Part shown: in pieces, positions 6,927 through 20,777 of the stretch | Layout: every line of letters starts with the position of its first letter | How positions within the stretch are numbered: the first letter of the stretch is position 1 | Assembly (NCBI GenBank): GCA_036785705.1 | Contig: JAWUZG010000297.1 | Coordinates: 699,474 to 763,473, forward strand | Reading direction: 5' to 3' | DNA: 64,000 nucleotides | DNA from: Acanthornis magna | Lineage: Eukaryota > Chordata > Aves > Passeriformes > Acanthizidae | Notes under the pieces: generated by a model | Seen by the model: only the letters and a program-made list of their open reading frames with translations | Database searches by the model: none | Told to the model about the DNA's origin: nothing | Program-made: the position numbers and the translations under genes

Positions 6927-9900
6927 GTTAGGTCTCAAAGTTCCTGCAGTGCTATGGTAAGGCCTGTGTGGATCCTTTGCTGAGGTCTTGGGTTTCAGCT
7001 CAGTTCTAAGTGAAGTGTTGTGTAGTTGAAGTCCAGTTCAGTTGAAATGCTTTGAACTGCTGTTCCTGCCCTAAATTGTTGATTTGAATTTGAGTTATCA
7101 AGTGAAATGTTGCTCAAGTTGAAGTGCTCCTAAGGGAAGTGCTCTTGAGCCTTTGAGCCATGTTCTTCTTATCCTGACCCTTTCTCTTCTTTAGAGACAC
7201 AGCCTCAGAAACACAGACAGACAGACAGAGATAATTTGGGTTTGATTTCATTTTGGATTGATTGACTCTGGATTTTTGTTTGTTGCTTTTCCTCGCTGTG
7301 CTTTAAGCATGGTGTAAGTAGTAGAGTGAAGCTTGGCAAGGAAGCTTGTCGTGCTGTGGCTTTTCCATGAAATCTTTCTTTCCCGATAGCTTTGCTATGA
7401 TTCTTGGAGTGATGTAAAAGTGCCTGTGCCATCACATCTCTTTAGCAGCGTGGAGCCACCTGGGATGTCAGCACCGAGGTGCTGGGATTGAGTGCCTGTG
7501 ACACCAGGGCTTCTGGGCAGCATGCGGACTCCTGGCGTGTGCCTATGGCTGTCCTGGGACGGCCTGTGAGCTCAGTGTTCTTTTGAAAGCTGGATAGCTC
7601 TGGCGTGTCCCCAGGGAGTTCCTGTGCCAAGATGTGACCTGCTGGCTCTTTGGCAGCCTGGAGATGGCTGGAGTGTGCCCTGGGGGCAAGTGTGAGTGTC
7701 AGGGACTTGCCAGCTCTTGAGGAGGATGGAGGGTGCAGGGATGTCCCCATGGAGGCCCTGTGAGTGCCTGTGAGCTGGCGGCACCTTAGCAGCGTGAGAC
7801 TCATTGGCTGTCAGCCCTGAGAGCCTGTTGAAGGCCGTGATGTGCGTGCAGAGAGGTTTGTCAAATGGGAGAGTCGTGGCATGTCCCTATGGAGCCGCTG
7901 GGGTTGTGTTTGCCCTCAGTGTTCTTGAGGAGCCTCGAGAGCCCTGGGACGGCCCCGTGGAAGCGCAGGGAGTGCCTGTGACATAGCAGCGGTGCCTGAT
8001 GAGATCAGTGGGCCCTGGGATGTCAGCTTGGAATGGCTGTGAGTGCCTGAGAGCACACGTCTGTCTCTCATGGCCGGAGAGCTGTGGCAGGTGCCCATGG
8101 TAGGTGTGTGAGTGCAGGTGAGCTCAGGGCTCTGCAGAAGGCTGCAGGCCTGTGGGCTGTGAGGCTGGAAGGCCTGGGAGTGCTTTGGAGCTGAGTGCTC
8201 TGTAGCAGTCGGGAGCCGCCTGGGAGGTTGTAGCAGGATGCTTTGGGCCGGCTGCTTTGCCTTGGAACGTGGTCCAGGCACTTGGAGCATGTGCTATTTG
8301 CAAATGTCTCCAGGTGTCTTTCAGAGGGCCAGCGTGTGTTGTTTTGGCCTTGAATTCTGCTGGAAGTCCTTCTGGCAAGGAAGCCTGCATGAAGGTGCTG
8401 CTAGTGAGGCAAAGATTTGGCAGCTGAGCTGCTGCCGGGAGTTGCAGGCGTCTGCCTGACAGTCAGTCCCTTGAGAGTGTCAATGTGCAGTCAGTCCCCT
8501 TTCCTAGGGGAGGTTTTTCTAGCGTGTTCCTCCTTGGAGTGTGTGAGGGCTCCTGCTGGGGAAGTGGACAGCAAGCAAGGGCACTCTTGGTGGTGAAGGG
8601 AGAGAGAGCTGCCCAGGAGTGTTGGTGTGGTGAGTTACATGGAGCTCTACTTGGGAATTGGGTTTTTTTGCTTGCTGTAAGATATGACTGCTTTCCTCTT
8701 GTTTTCATAGAGTGCACTCCATTGTACTCTGTGTAGCCTCCCAGGAGTAGGTTTAGGTTTTCTATGGAGTGGTCAGTAATTGGGATTGAGTTGTTTGTGT
8801 CGAATCATTTGTGTTAGGGAAGAGCTGCTTTTCTAGGAATAGATCAGATGGGCCATTTGTAAGTGCTGCGGGACAGAGTTACTTAAAGCACTGGCTTTAA
8901 GTGTGAGGCTGGGATTGGATGCAGCCGCCGCCAAGGCTCCTGTGTCTGAGAAGGAGTTGAGAAAGCCAAGGGCTGCTCTCTGGCCCTCGTGACTCAGTGG
9001 CCAGGCTGCTCTGGGAGCCTTTGTGTGAATCTGCCAGCACAGCAGCGACAGATGTCCCCGAGGAGCTTGTGTGAGTGCAGGTGAGATCAGAGCTCTTGAG
9101 CAGCCTGGAGAGCCTGGGGATGTGGCCACGGAGCTGCCAGGATATCTGGTGACCTCGGGGTTCCTATGAGCAGAGGGAGCACTAAGATGTGCCTATGGCA
9201 CCTGTGTAAGTGCCTGTGGCTAAAGGGCTCTTTTGCAGCCTGGAGAGCCTTGGCATGTGGCCATGAAGCCACAGTGCGTGTCTGTGACATCAGAGCGCTT
9301 TGGCAGAATGGATAGGCCTGGAATGGCTGCAGGGGCCAGAGGTGAGTGCCTGTGACATCAGAGCTGTCCAGCAGCAGCAGGGAGACGGAGGGAATGTCAC
9401 AGGCCATGCCCTGTGAGTTGCTGTGACAGCGTGGCTCCTTAGCAGCGTGCAGATTGCCGGGATGTTACCCTGCAGGCCCTGGCATTGCCCTTGTTGTGTG
9501 TGTTGTTTAGGAAGATAGAGAGAGCCCTGGCATGTCCCGCTGGAAGGCCAGGGAGTGGCAGTTGCAAAAGAGCTCCTTAGCACTTAGAGACACGTGGGAT
9601 GTCCCCATGGAGGCACTGTGAGAGCCCGTGACCTCAGAGGTCTTTGGAAGCTGAGAGAGCCCCGGGATGCCATGGGATGTGAGCATGGGGAGCCTGTGGG
9701 CAGGTGTGATGTCCCTGCTTGTGCTGGTGCATCCCCCGCTGCCCTTTTTTCAGGCTGCAGCATGATATGAGAAATGCTGCTGAGGCCTTGGCCTTGACGA
9801 ATGCAGCGGGGCTGAGATGCTGTGGAGCTTCTGAGAAATGCTGTGTGCTGCCAGGAAGTGCTGTGTTCTAAGGTGCTCCTGCTTTTTTTGCTTGTTGAAC

Positions 9901-10389
9901 AGACTTTGAAATTTGTTTTTGCCTGGATGGCATCACATTGGTGTTGTCCTGCGTTCAGGGAAAGCTGCCGATGAGAAGTGGGGCCAGGCTGAAGGCTTGT
10001 TGTGACTAAAGGCCATGCCTCGGGGCCCTGTAAGCAGGGGTGCCAAAGGAGGCCCTGGCAGCTGTGCTGGGCCGCAGCAGCGGTGAGCAGCAAAGTCCCT
10101 GTGCGTGGGGCCTCTGCCAGCCAGCAGCTGTCCCGTTTGCTGCACTCGGGGCATCCGCGAAGGAGCACGGCTCCTGGGCCCCCGATCCTGCCGCTCCCGG
10201 AGGCCTCAGGCTTTGGCCGCAGAGAAGATGGCAAGGCACGTGAAAGGAGTATTTCAGTAGCTTGGAGGGGAATTTTGCCTCGTAGAGCCTCTTTGTGTGC
10301 TTGTGGGAGTGCAGGTGTGCATGCGCTCTCTGCAATGTGGGAGAGGGGCTGCTCTGGTGGATTCAGAAGTGCTTTAGGTTTGTCCCTAA
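6927..10389 (+). repeat. Unit copy 3 (3,463 bp)
   Basis: First-family copy, very close to copy 4. The two share GTGGTCCAGG near 8271, GTGCCCATGG near 8092, GAGAAATGCTG near 9833 and CAGCCAGCAG near 10119, none of which is in copies 1 or 2. Private changes include AAATGCTTTGAAC near 7045 and GTGCCTATGGCAC near 9189. Confidence 0.97.
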
Positions 10390-13300
10390 GTTAGGTCTCA
10401 AAGTTCCTGCAGTGCTATGGTAAGGCCTGTGTGGATCCTTTGCTGAGGTCTTGGGTTTCAGCTCAGTTCTAAGTGAAGTGTTGTGTAGTTGAAGTCCAGT
10501 TCAGTTGAAATGCCCTGAACTGCTGTTCCTGCCCTAAATTGTTGATTTGAATTTGAGTTATCAAGTGAAATGTTGCTCAAGTTGAAGTGCTCCTAAGGGA
10601 AGTGCTCTTGAGCCTTTGAGCCATGTTCTTCTTATCCTGACCCTTTCTCTTCTTTAGAGACACAGCCTCAGAAACACAGACAGACAGACAGAGATAATTT
10701 GGGTTTGATTTCATTTTGGATTGATTGACTCTGGATTTTTGTTTGTTGCTTTTCCTCGCTGTGCTTTAAGCATGGTGTAAGTAGTAGAGTGAAGCTTGGC
10801 AAGGAAGCTTGTCGTGCTGTGGCTTTTCCATGAAATCTTTCTTTCCCGATAGCTTTGCTATGATTCTTGGAGTGATGTAAAAGTGCCTGTGCCATCACAT
10901 CTCTTTAGCAGCGTGGAGCCACCTGGGATGTCAGCACCGAGGTGCTGGGATTGAGTGCCTGTGACACCAGGGCTTCTGGGCAGCGTGCGGACTCCTGGCG
11001 TGTGCCTATGGCTGTCCTGGGACGGCCTGTGAGCTCAGTGTTCTTTTGAAAGCTGGATAGCTCTGGCGTGTCCCCAGGGAGTTCCTGTGCCAAGATGTGA
11101 CCTGCTGGCTCTTTGGCAGCCTGGAGATGGCTGGAGTGTGCCCTGGGGGCAAGTGTGAGTGTCAGGGACTTGCCAGCTCTTGAGGAGGATGGAGGGTGCA
11201 GGGATGTCCCCATGGAGGCCCTGTGAGTGCCTGTGAGCTGGCGACACCTTAGCAGCGTGAGACTCGTGGGCTGTCAGCCCTGAGAGCCTGTTGAAGGCCG
11301 TGATGTGCGTGCAGAGAGGTTTGTCAAATGGGAGAGTCGTGGCATGTCCCTATGGAGCCGCTGGGGTTGTGTTTGCCCTCAGTGTTCTTGAGGAGCCTCG
11401 AGAGCCCTGGGACGGCCCCGTGGAAGCGCAGGGAGTGCCTGTGACATAGCAGCGGTGCCTGATGAGATCAGTGGGCCCTGGGATGTCAGCTTGGAATGGC
11501 TGTGAGTGCCTGAGAGCACACGTCTGTCTCTCATGGCCGGAGAGCTGTGGCAGGTGCCCATGGTAGGTGTGTGAGTGCAGGTGAGCTCAGGGCTCTGCAG
11601 AAGGCTGCAGGCCTGTGGGCTGTGAGGCTGGAAGGCCTGGGAGTGCTTTGGAGCTGAGTGCTCTGTAGCAGTCGGGAGCCGCCTGGGAGGTTGTAGCAGG
11701 ATGCTTTGGGCCGGCTGCTTTGCCTTGGAACGTGGTCCAGGCACTTGGAGCATGTGCTATTTGCAAATGTCTCCAGGTGTCTTTCAGAGGGCCAGCGTGT
11801 GTTGTTTTGGCCTTGAATTCTGCTGGAAGTCCTTCTGGCAAGGAAGCCTGCATGAAGGTGCTGCTAGTGAGGCAAAGATTTGGCAGCTGAGCTGCTGCCG
11901 GGAGTTGCAGGCGTCTGCCTGACAGTCAGTCCCTTGAGAGTGTCAATGTGCAGTCAGTCCCCTTTCCTAGGGGAGGTTTTTCTAGCGTGTTCCTCCTTGG
12001 AGTGTGTGAGGGCTCCTGCTGGGGAAGTGGACAGCAAGCAAGGGCACTCTTGGTGGTGAAGGGAGAGAGAGCTGCCCAGGAGTGTTGGTGTGGTGAGTTA
12101 CATGGAGCTCTACTTGGGAATTGGGTTTTTTTTGCTTGCTGTAAGATATGACTGCTTTCCTCTTGTTTTCATAGAGTGCACTCCATTGTACTCTGTGTAG
12201 CCTCCCAGGAGTAGGTTTAGGTTTTCTATGGAGTGGTCAGTAATTGGGATTGAGTTGTTTGTGTCGAATCATTTGTGTTAGGGAAGAGCTGCTTTTCTAG
12301 GAATAGATCAGATGGGCCATTTGTAAGTGCTGCGGGACAGAGTTACTTAAAGCACTGGCTTTAAGTGTGAGGCTGGGATTGGATGCAGCCGCCGCCAAGG
12401 CTCCTGTGTCTGAGAAGGAGTTGAGAAAGCCAAGGGCTGCTCTCTGGCCCTCGTGACTCAGTGGCCAGGCTGCTCTGGGAGCCTTTGTGTGAATCTGCCA
12501 GCACAGCAGCGACAGATGTCCCCGAGGAGCTTGTGTGAGTGCAGGTGAGATCAGAGCTCTTGAGCAGCCTGGAGAGCCTGGGGATGTGGCCACGGAGCTG
12601 CCAGGATATCTGGTGACCTCGGGGTTCCTATGAGCAGAGGGAGCACTAAGATGTGCCCATGGCACCTGTGTAAGTGCCTGTGGCTAAAGGGCTCTTTTGC
12701 AGCCTGGAGAGCCTTGGCATGTGGCCATGAAGCCACAGTGCGTGTCTGTGACATCAGAGCGCTTTGGCAGAATGGATAGGCCTGGAATGGCTGCAGGGGC
12801 CAGAGGTGAGTGCCTGTGACATCAGAGCTGTCCAGCAGCAGCAGGGAGACGGAGGGAATGTCACAGGCCATGCCCTGTGAGTTGCTGTGACAGCGTGGCT
12901 CCTTAGCAGCGTGCAGATTGCCGGGATGTTACCCTGCAGGCCCTGGCATTGCCCTTGTTGTGTGTGTTGTTTAGGAAGATAGAGAGAGCCCTGGCATGTC
13001 CCGCTGGAAGGCCAGGGAGTGGCAGTTGCAAAAGAGCTCCTTAGCACTTAGAGACACGTGGGATGTCCCCATGGAGGCACTGTGAGAGCCCGTGACCTCA
13101 GAGGTCTTTGGAAGCTGAGAGAGCCCCGGGATGCCATGGGATGTGAGCATGGGGAGCCTGTGGGCAGGTGTGATGTCCCTGCTTGTGCTGGTGCATCCCC
13201 CGCTGCCGTTTTTTCAGGCTGCAGCATGATATGAGAAATGCTGCTGAGGCCTTGGCCTTGACGAATGCAGCGGGGCTGAGATGCTGTGGAGCTTCTGAGA

Positions 13301-13853
13301 AATGCTGTGTGCTGCCAGGAAGTGCTGTGTTCTAAGGTGCTCCTGCTTTTTTTGCTTGTTGAACAGACTTTGAAATTTGTTTTTGCCTGGATGGCATCAC
13401 ATTGGTGTTGTCCTGCGTTCAGGGAAAGCTGCCGATGAGAAGTGGGGCCAGGCTGAAGGCTTGTTGTGACTAAAGGCCATGCCTCGGGGCCCTGTAAGCA
13501 GGGGTGCCAAAGGAGGCCCTGGCAGCTGTGCTGGGCCACAGCAGCGGTGAGCAGCAAAGTCCCTGTGCGTGGGGCCTCTGCCAGCCAGCAGCTGTCCCGT
13601 TTGCTGCACTCGGGGCATCCGCGAAGGAGCACGGCTCCTGGGCCCCCGATCCTGCCGCTCCCGGAGGCCTCAGGCTTTGGCCGCAGAGAAGATGGCAAGG
13701 CACGTGAAAGGAGTATTTCAGTAGCTTGGAGGGGAATTTTGCCTCGTAGAGCCTCTTTGTGTGCTTGTGGGAGTGCAGGTGTGCATGCGCTCTCTGCAAT
13801 GTGGGAGAGGGGCTGCTCTGGTGGATTCAGAAGTGCTTTAGGTTTGTCCCTAA
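10390..13853 (+). repeat. Unit copy 4 (3,464 bp, longest complete copy)
   Basis: Sister of copy 3. The extra base is an eighth T in the run at 12126-12133 (seven in other copies). Private substitutions are CTGGCGACACC near 11238, CTGCCGTTTTTTC near 13203 and GGGCCACAGC near 13534. Confidence 0.97.
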
Positions 13854-16800
13854 GTTAGGTCTCAAAGTTCCTGCAGTGCTATGGTAAGGCCTGTGTGGAT
13901 CCTTTGCTGAGGTCTTGGGTTTCAGCTCAGTTCTAAGTGAAGTGTTGTGTAGTTGAAGTCCAGTTCAGTTGAAATGCCCTGAACTGCTGTTCCTGCCCTA
14001 AATTGTTGATTTGAATTTGAGTTATCAAGTGAAATGTTGCTCAAGTTGAAGTGCTCCTAAGGGAAGTGCTCTTGAGCCTTTGAGCCATGTTCTTCTTATC
14101 CTGACCCTTTCTCTTCTTTAGAGACACAGCCTCAGAAACACAGACAGACAGACAGAGATAATTTGGGTTTGATTTCATTTTGGATTGATTGACTCTGGAT
14201 TTTTGTTTGTTGCTTTTCCTCGCTGTGCTTTAAGCATGGTGTAAGTAGTAGAGTGAAGCTTGGCAAGGAAGCTTGTCGTGCTGTGGCTTTTCCATGAAAT
14301 CTTTCTTTCCCGATAGCTTTCCTATGATTCTTGGAGTGATGTAAAAGTGCCTGTGCCATCACATCTCTTTAGCAGGGTGGAGCCACCTGGGATGTCAGCA
14401 CCGAGGAGCTGGGATTGAGTGCCTGTGACACCAGGGCTTCTGGGCAGCGTGCGGACTCCTGGCGTGTGCCTATGGCTGTCCTGGGACGGCCTGTGAGCTC
14501 AGTGTTCTTTTGAAAGCTGGATAGCTCTGGCGTGTCCCCAGGGAGTTCCTGTGCCAAGATGTGACCTGCTGGCTCTTTGGCAGCCTGGAGATGGCTGGAG
14601 TGTGCCCTGGGGGCAAGTGTGAGTGTCAGGGACTTGCCAGCTCTTGAGGAGGATGGAGGGTGCAGGGATGTCCCCATGGAGGCCCTGTGAGTGCCTGTGA
14701 GCTGGCGGCACCTTAGCAGCGTGAGACTCGTGGGCTGTCAGCCCTGAGAGCCTGTTGAAGGCCGTGATGTGCGTGCAGAGAGGTTTGTCAAATGGGAGAG
14801 TCGTGGCATGTCCCTATGGAGCCGCTGGGGTTGTGTTTGCCCTCAGTGTTCTTGAGGAGCCTCAAGAGCCCTGGGACGGCCCCGTGGAAGCGCAGGGAGT
14901 GCCTGTGACATAGCAGCGGTGCCTGATGAGATCAGTGGGCCCTGGGATGTCAGCTTGGAATGGCTGTGAGTGCCTGAGAGCACACGTCTGTCTCTCATGG
15001 CCGGAGAGCTGTGGCAGGTGCCGATGGTAGGTGTGTGAGTGCAGGTGAGCTCAGGGCTCTGCAGAAGGCTGTAGGCCTGTGGGCTGTGAGGCTGGAAGGC
15101 CTGGGAGTGCTTTGGAGCTGAGTGCTCTGTAGCAGTCGGGAGCCGCCTGGGAGGTTGTAGCAGGATGCTTTGGGCCGGCTGCTTTGCCTTGGAACGTGGT
15201 GCAGGCACTTGGAGCATGTGCTATTTGCAAATGTCTCCAGGTGTCTTTCAGAGGGCCAGCGTGTGTGGTTTTGGCCTTGAATTCTGCTGGAAGTCCTTCT
15301 GGCAAGGAAGCCTGCATGAAGGTGCTGCTAGTGAGGCAAAGATTTGGCAGCTGAGCTGCTGCCGGGAGTTGCAGGCGTCTGCCTGACAGTCAGTCCCTTG
15401 AGAGTGTCAATGTGCAGTCAGTCCCCTTTCCTAGGGGAGGTTTTTCTAGCGTGTTCCTCCTTGGAGTGTGTGAGGGCTCCTGCTGGGGAAGTGGACAGCA
15501 AGCAAGGGCACTCTTGGTGGTGAAGGGAGAGAGAGCTGCCCAGGAGTGTTGGTGTGGTGAGTTACATGGAGCTCTACTTGGGAATTGGGTTTTTTTGTTT
15601 GCTGTAATATAGGACTGCTTTCCTATTGCTTTCATAGAGTGCACTCCATTGTACTCTGTGTAGCCTCCCAGGAGTAGGTTTAGCTTTTCTATGGAGTGGT
15701 CAGTAATTGGGATTGAGTTGTCTGTGTCGAATCATTTGTGTTAGGGAAGAGCTGCTTTTCTAGGAATAGATCAGATGGGCCATTTGTAAGTGCTGCGGGA
15801 CAGAGTTACTTAAAGCACTGGCTTTAAGTGTGAGGCTGGGATTGGATGCAGCCGCCGCCAAGGCTCCTGTGTCTGAGAAGGAGTTGAGAAAGCCAAGGGC
15901 TGCTCTCTGGCCCTCGTGACTCAGTGGCCAGGCTGCTCTGGGAGCCTTTGTGTGAATCTGCCAGCACAGCAGCGACAGATGTCCCCGAGGAGCTTGTGTG
16001 AGTGCAGGTGAGATCAGAGCTCTTGAGCAGCCTGGAGAGCCTGGGGATGTGGCCACGGAGCTGCCAGGATATCTGGTGACCTCGGGGTTCCTATGAGCAG
16101 AGGGAGCACTAAGATGTGCCCATGGCACCTGTGTAAGTGCCTGTGGCTAAAGGGCTCTTTTGCAGCCTGGAGAGCCTTGGCATGTGGCCATGAAGCCACA
16201 GTGCGTGTCTGTGACATCAGAGCGCTTTGGCAGCATGGAAAGGCCTGGAATGGCTGCAGGGGCCAGAGGTGAGTGCCTGTGACATCACAGCTGTCCAGCA
16301 GCAGCAGGGAGACGGAGGGAATGTCACAGGCCATGCCCTGTGAGTTGCTGTGACAGCGTGGCTCCTTAGCAGCGTGCAGATTGCCGGGATGTTACCCTGC
16401 AGGCCCTGGCATTGCCCTTGTTGTGTGTGTTGTTTAGGAAGATAGAGAGAGCCCTGGCATGTCCCGCTGGAAGGCCAGGGAGTGGCAGTTGCAAAAGAGC
16501 TCCTTAGCACTTAGAGACACGTGGGATGTCCCCATGGAGGCACTGTGAGAGCCCGTGACCTCAGAGGTCTTTGGAAGCTGAGAGAGCCCCGGGATGCCAT
16601 GGGATGTGAGCATGGGGAGCCTGTGGGCAGGTGTGATGTCCCTGCTTGTGCTGGTGCATCCCCCGCTGCCCTTTTTTCAGGCTGCAGCATGATATGAGAA
16701 ATGCTGCTGAGGCCTTGGCCTTGACGAATGCAGCGCGGCTGAGATGCTGTGGAGCTTCTGAGAAACGCTGTGTGCTGCCAGGAAGTGCTGTGTTCTAAGG

Positions 16801-17315
16801 TGCTCCTGCTTTTTTTGCTTGTTGAACAGACTTTGAAATTTGTTTTTGCCTGGATGGCATCACATTGGTGTTGTCCCGCGTTCAGGGAAAGCTGCCGATG
16901 AGAAGTGGGGCCAGGCTGAAGGCTTGTTGTGACTAAAGGCCATGCCTTGGGGCCCTGTAAGCAGGGGTGCCAAAGGAGGCCCTGGCAGCTGTGCTGGGCC
17001 GCAGCAGCGGTGAGCAGCAAAGTCCCTGTGCGTGGGGCCTCTGCCAGCCGGCAGCTGTCCCGTTTGCTGCACTCGGGGCATCCGCGAAGGAGCACGGCTC
17101 CTGGGCCCCCGATCCTGCCGCTCCCCGAGGCCTCAGGCTTTGGCCGCTGAGAAGATGGCAAGGCACGTGAAAGGAGTATTCAGTAGCTTGGAGGGGAATT
17201 TTGCCTCGTAGAGCCTCTTTGTGTGCTTGTGGGAGTGCAGGTGTGCATGCGCTCTCTGCAATGTGGGAGAGGGGCTGCTCTGGTGGATTCAGAAGTGCTT
17301 TAGGTTTGTCCCTAA
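13854..17315 (+). repeat. Unit copy 5 (3,462 bp), mosaic
   Basis: The first half carries first-family markers (GTGTTTGCC, ATCAGTGGGCC). From about 15680 onward it carries several second-family markers: TTTAGCTTTTC, TTGTCTGTG, CATGGAAAGG and CATCACAGC. The run of seven Ts at 16810-16816 is still first-family. One T is missing in GGAGTATTCAG (17174-17183). CCGCTGAGAAG near 17147 and GAGGAGCTGGG near 14403 are private. Confidence 0.97.
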
Positions 17316-20300
17316 GTTAGGTCTCAAAGTTCCTGCAGTGCTATGGTAAGGCCTGTGTGGATCCTTTGCTGAGGTCTTGGGTTTCAGCTCAGTTCTAAGT
17401 GAAGTGTTGTGTAGTTGAAGTCCAGTTCAGTTGAAATGCCCTGAACTGCTGTTCCTGCCCTAAATTGTTGATTTGAATTTGAGTTATCAAGTGAAATGTT
17501 GCTCAAGTTGAAGTGCTCCTAAGGGAAGTGCTCTTGAGCCTTTGAGCCATGTTCTTCTTATCCTGACCCTTTCTCTTCTTTAGAGACACAGCCTCACGCA
17601 CACGGACAGACAGACAGAGATAATTTGGGTTTGATTTCATTTTGGATTGATTGACTCTGGATTTTTGTTTGTTGCTTTTCCTCGCTGTGCTTTAAGCATG
17701 GTGTAAGTAGTAGAGTGAAGCTTGGCAAGGAAGCTTGTCGTGCTGTGGCTTTTCCATGAAATCTTTCTTTCCCGATAGCTTTGCTATGATTCTTGGAGTG
17801 ATGTAAAAGTGCCTGTGCCATCACATCTCTTTAGCAGCGTGGAGCCACCTGGGATGTCAGCACCGAGGTGCTGGGATTGAGTGCCTGTGACACCAGGGCT
17901 TCTGGGCAGCGTGCGGACTCCTGGCGTGTGCCTATGGCTGTCCTGGGACAGCCTGTGAGCTCAGTGTTCTTTTGAAAGCTGGATAGCTCTGGCGTGTCCC
18001 CAGGGAGTTCCTGTGCCAAGATGTGACCTCCTGGCTCTTTGGCAGCCTGGAGATGGCTGGAGTGTGCCCAGGAGGCAAGTGTGAGTGTCAGGGACTTGCC
18101 CGCTCTTGAGGAGGATGGAGGGTGCAGGGATGTCCCCATGGAGGCCCTGTGAGTGCCTGTGAGCTGGCGGCACCTTAGCAGCGTGAGACTCGTGGGCTGT
18201 CAGCCCTGAGAGCCTGTTGAAGGCCGTGATGTGCGTGCAGAGAGGTTTGTCAAATGGGAGAGTCGTGGCATGTCCCTATGGAGCCGCTGGGGTTGTGTGT
18301 GCCCTCAGTGTTCTTGAGGAGCCTCAAGAGCCCTGGCACAGCCCCGTGGAAGCGCAGGGAGTGCCTGTGACATAGCAGCGGTGCCTGATGAGATCAGAGG
18401 GCCCTGGGATGTCAGCTTGGAATGGCTGTGAGTGCCTGAGAGCACACGTCTGTCTCTCATGGCCGGAGAGCTGTGGCAGGTGCCGATGGTAGGTGTGTGA
18501 GTGCAGGTGAGCTCAGGGCTCTGCAGAAGGCTGTAGGCCTGTGGGCTGTGAGGCTGGAAGGCCTGGGAGTGCTTTGGAGCTGAGTGCTCTGTAGCAGTCG
18601 GGAGCCGCCTGGGAGGTTGTAGCAGGATGCTTTGGGCCGGCTGCTTTGCCTTGGAATGTGGTGCAGGCACTTGGAGCATGTGCTATTTGCAAATGTCTCC
18701 AGGTGTCTTTCAGAGGGCCAGCGTGTGTTGTTTTGGCCTTGAATTCTGCTGGAAGTCCTTCTGGCAAGGAAGCCTGCATGAAGGTGCTGCTAGTGAGGCA
18801 AAGATTTGGCAGCTGAGCTGCTGCCGGGAGTTGCAGGCGTCTGCCTGACAGTCAGTCCCTTGAGAGTGTCAATGTGCAGTCAGTCCCCTTTCCTAGGGGA
18901 GGTTTTTCTAGCGTGTTCCTCCTTGGAGTGTGTGAGGGCTCCTGCTGGGGAAGTGGACAGCAAGCAAGGGCACTCTTGGTGGTGAAGGGAGAGAGAGCTG
19001 CCCAGGAGTGTTGGTGTGGTGAGTTACATGGAGCTCTACTTGGGAATTGGGTTTTTTTGCTTGCTGTAATATAGGACTGCTTTCCTCTTGTTTTCATAGA
19101 GTGCACTCCATTATACTCTGTGTAGCCTCCCAGGAGTAGGTTTAGCTTTTCTATGGAGTGGTCAGTAATTGGGATTGAGTTGTTTGTGTCGAATCATTTG
19201 TGTTAGGGAAGAGCTGCTTTTCTAGGAATAGATCAGATGGGCCATTTGTAAGTGCTGCGGGACAGAGTTACTTAAAGCACTGGCTTTAAGTGTGAGGCTG
19301 GGATTGGATGCAGCCGCCGCCAAGGCTCCTGTGTCTGAGAAGGAGTTGAGAAAGCCAAGGGCTGCTCTCTGGCCCTCGTGACTCAGTGGCCAGGCTGCTC
19401 TGGGAGCCTTTGTGTGAATCTGCCAGCACAGCAGCGACAGATGTCCCCGAGGAGCTTGTGTGAGTGCAGGTGAGATCAGAGCTCTTGAGCAGCCTGGAGA
19501 GCCTGGGGATGTGGCCACGGAGCTGCCAGGATATCTGGTGACCTCGGGGTTCCTATGAGCAGAGGGAGCACTAAGATGTGCCCATGGCACCTGTGTAAGT
19601 GCCTGTGGCTAAAGGGCTCTTTTGCAGCCTGGAGAGCCTTGGCATGTGGCCATGAAGCCACAGTGCGTGTCTGTGACATCAGAGTGCTTTGGCAGCATGG
19701 AAAGGCCTGGAATGGCTGCAGGGGCCAGAGGTGAGTGCCTGTGACATCACAGCTGTCCAGCAGCAGCAGGGAGACGGAGGGAATGTCACAGGCCATGCCC
19801 TGTGAGTTGCTGTGACAGCGTGGCTCCTTAGCAGCGTGCAGATTGCCGGGATGTTACCCTGCAGGCCCTGGCATTGCCCTTGTTGTGTGTGTTGTTTAGG
19901 AAGATAGAGAGAGCCCTGGCATGTCCCGCTGGAAGGCCAGGGAGTGGCAGTTGCAAAAGAGCTCCTTAGCACTTAGAGACACGTGGGATGTCCCCATGGA
20001 GGCACTGTGAGAGCCCGTGACCTCAGAGGTCTTTGGAAGCTGAGAGAGCCCCGGGATGCCATGGGATGTGAGCATGGGGAGCCTGTGGGCAGGTGTGATG
20101 TCCCTGCTTGTGCTGGTGCATCCCCCGCTGCCCTTTTTTCAGGCTGCAGCATGATATGAGAAATGCTGCTGAGGCCTTGGCCTTGACGAATGCAGCGGGG
20201 CTGAGATGCTGTGGAGCTTCTGAGAAACGCTGTGTGCTGCCAGGAAGTGCTGTGTTCTAAGGTGCTCCTGCTTTTTTGCTTGTTGAACAGACTTTGAAAT

Positions 20301-20777
20301 TTGTTTTTGCCTGGATGGCATCACATTGGTGTTGTCCCGCGTTCAGGGAAAGCTGCCGATGAGAAGTGGGGCCAGGCTGAAGGCTTGTTGTGACTAAAGG
20401 CCATGCCTCGGGGCCCTGTAAGCAGGGGTGCCAAAGGAGGCCCTGGCAGCTGTGCTGGGCCGCAGCAGCGGTGAGCAGCAAAGTCCCTGTGCGTGGGGCC
20501 TCTGCCAGCCGGCAGCTGTCCCGTTTGCTGCACTCGGGGCACCCGCGAAGGAGCACGGCTCCTGGGCCCCCGATCCTGCCGCTCCCGGAGGCCTCAGGCT
20601 TTGGCCGCAGAGAAGATGGCAAGGCACGTGAAAGGAGTATTTCAGTAGCTTGGAGGGGAATTTTGCCTCGTAGAGCCTCTTTGTGTGCTTGTGGGAGTGC
20701 AGGTGTGCATGCGCTCTCTGCAATGTGGGAGAGGGGCTGCTCTGGTGGATTCAGAAGTGCTTTAGGTTTGTCCCTAA
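17316..20777 (+). repeat. Unit copy 6 (3,462 bp), first copy with the six-T run
   Basis: This is the first copy with a six-T run (20272-20277), GTGTGTGCC and ATCAGAGGGCC, which define the second family. It also carries many private substitutions: GGGACAGCC near 17947, GACCTCCTGG near 18026, CCCAGGAGGC near 18067, GCCCGCTCTTG near 18099 and CCATTATAC near 19109. It is the most divergent copy of its family seen here. Confidence 0.97.
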
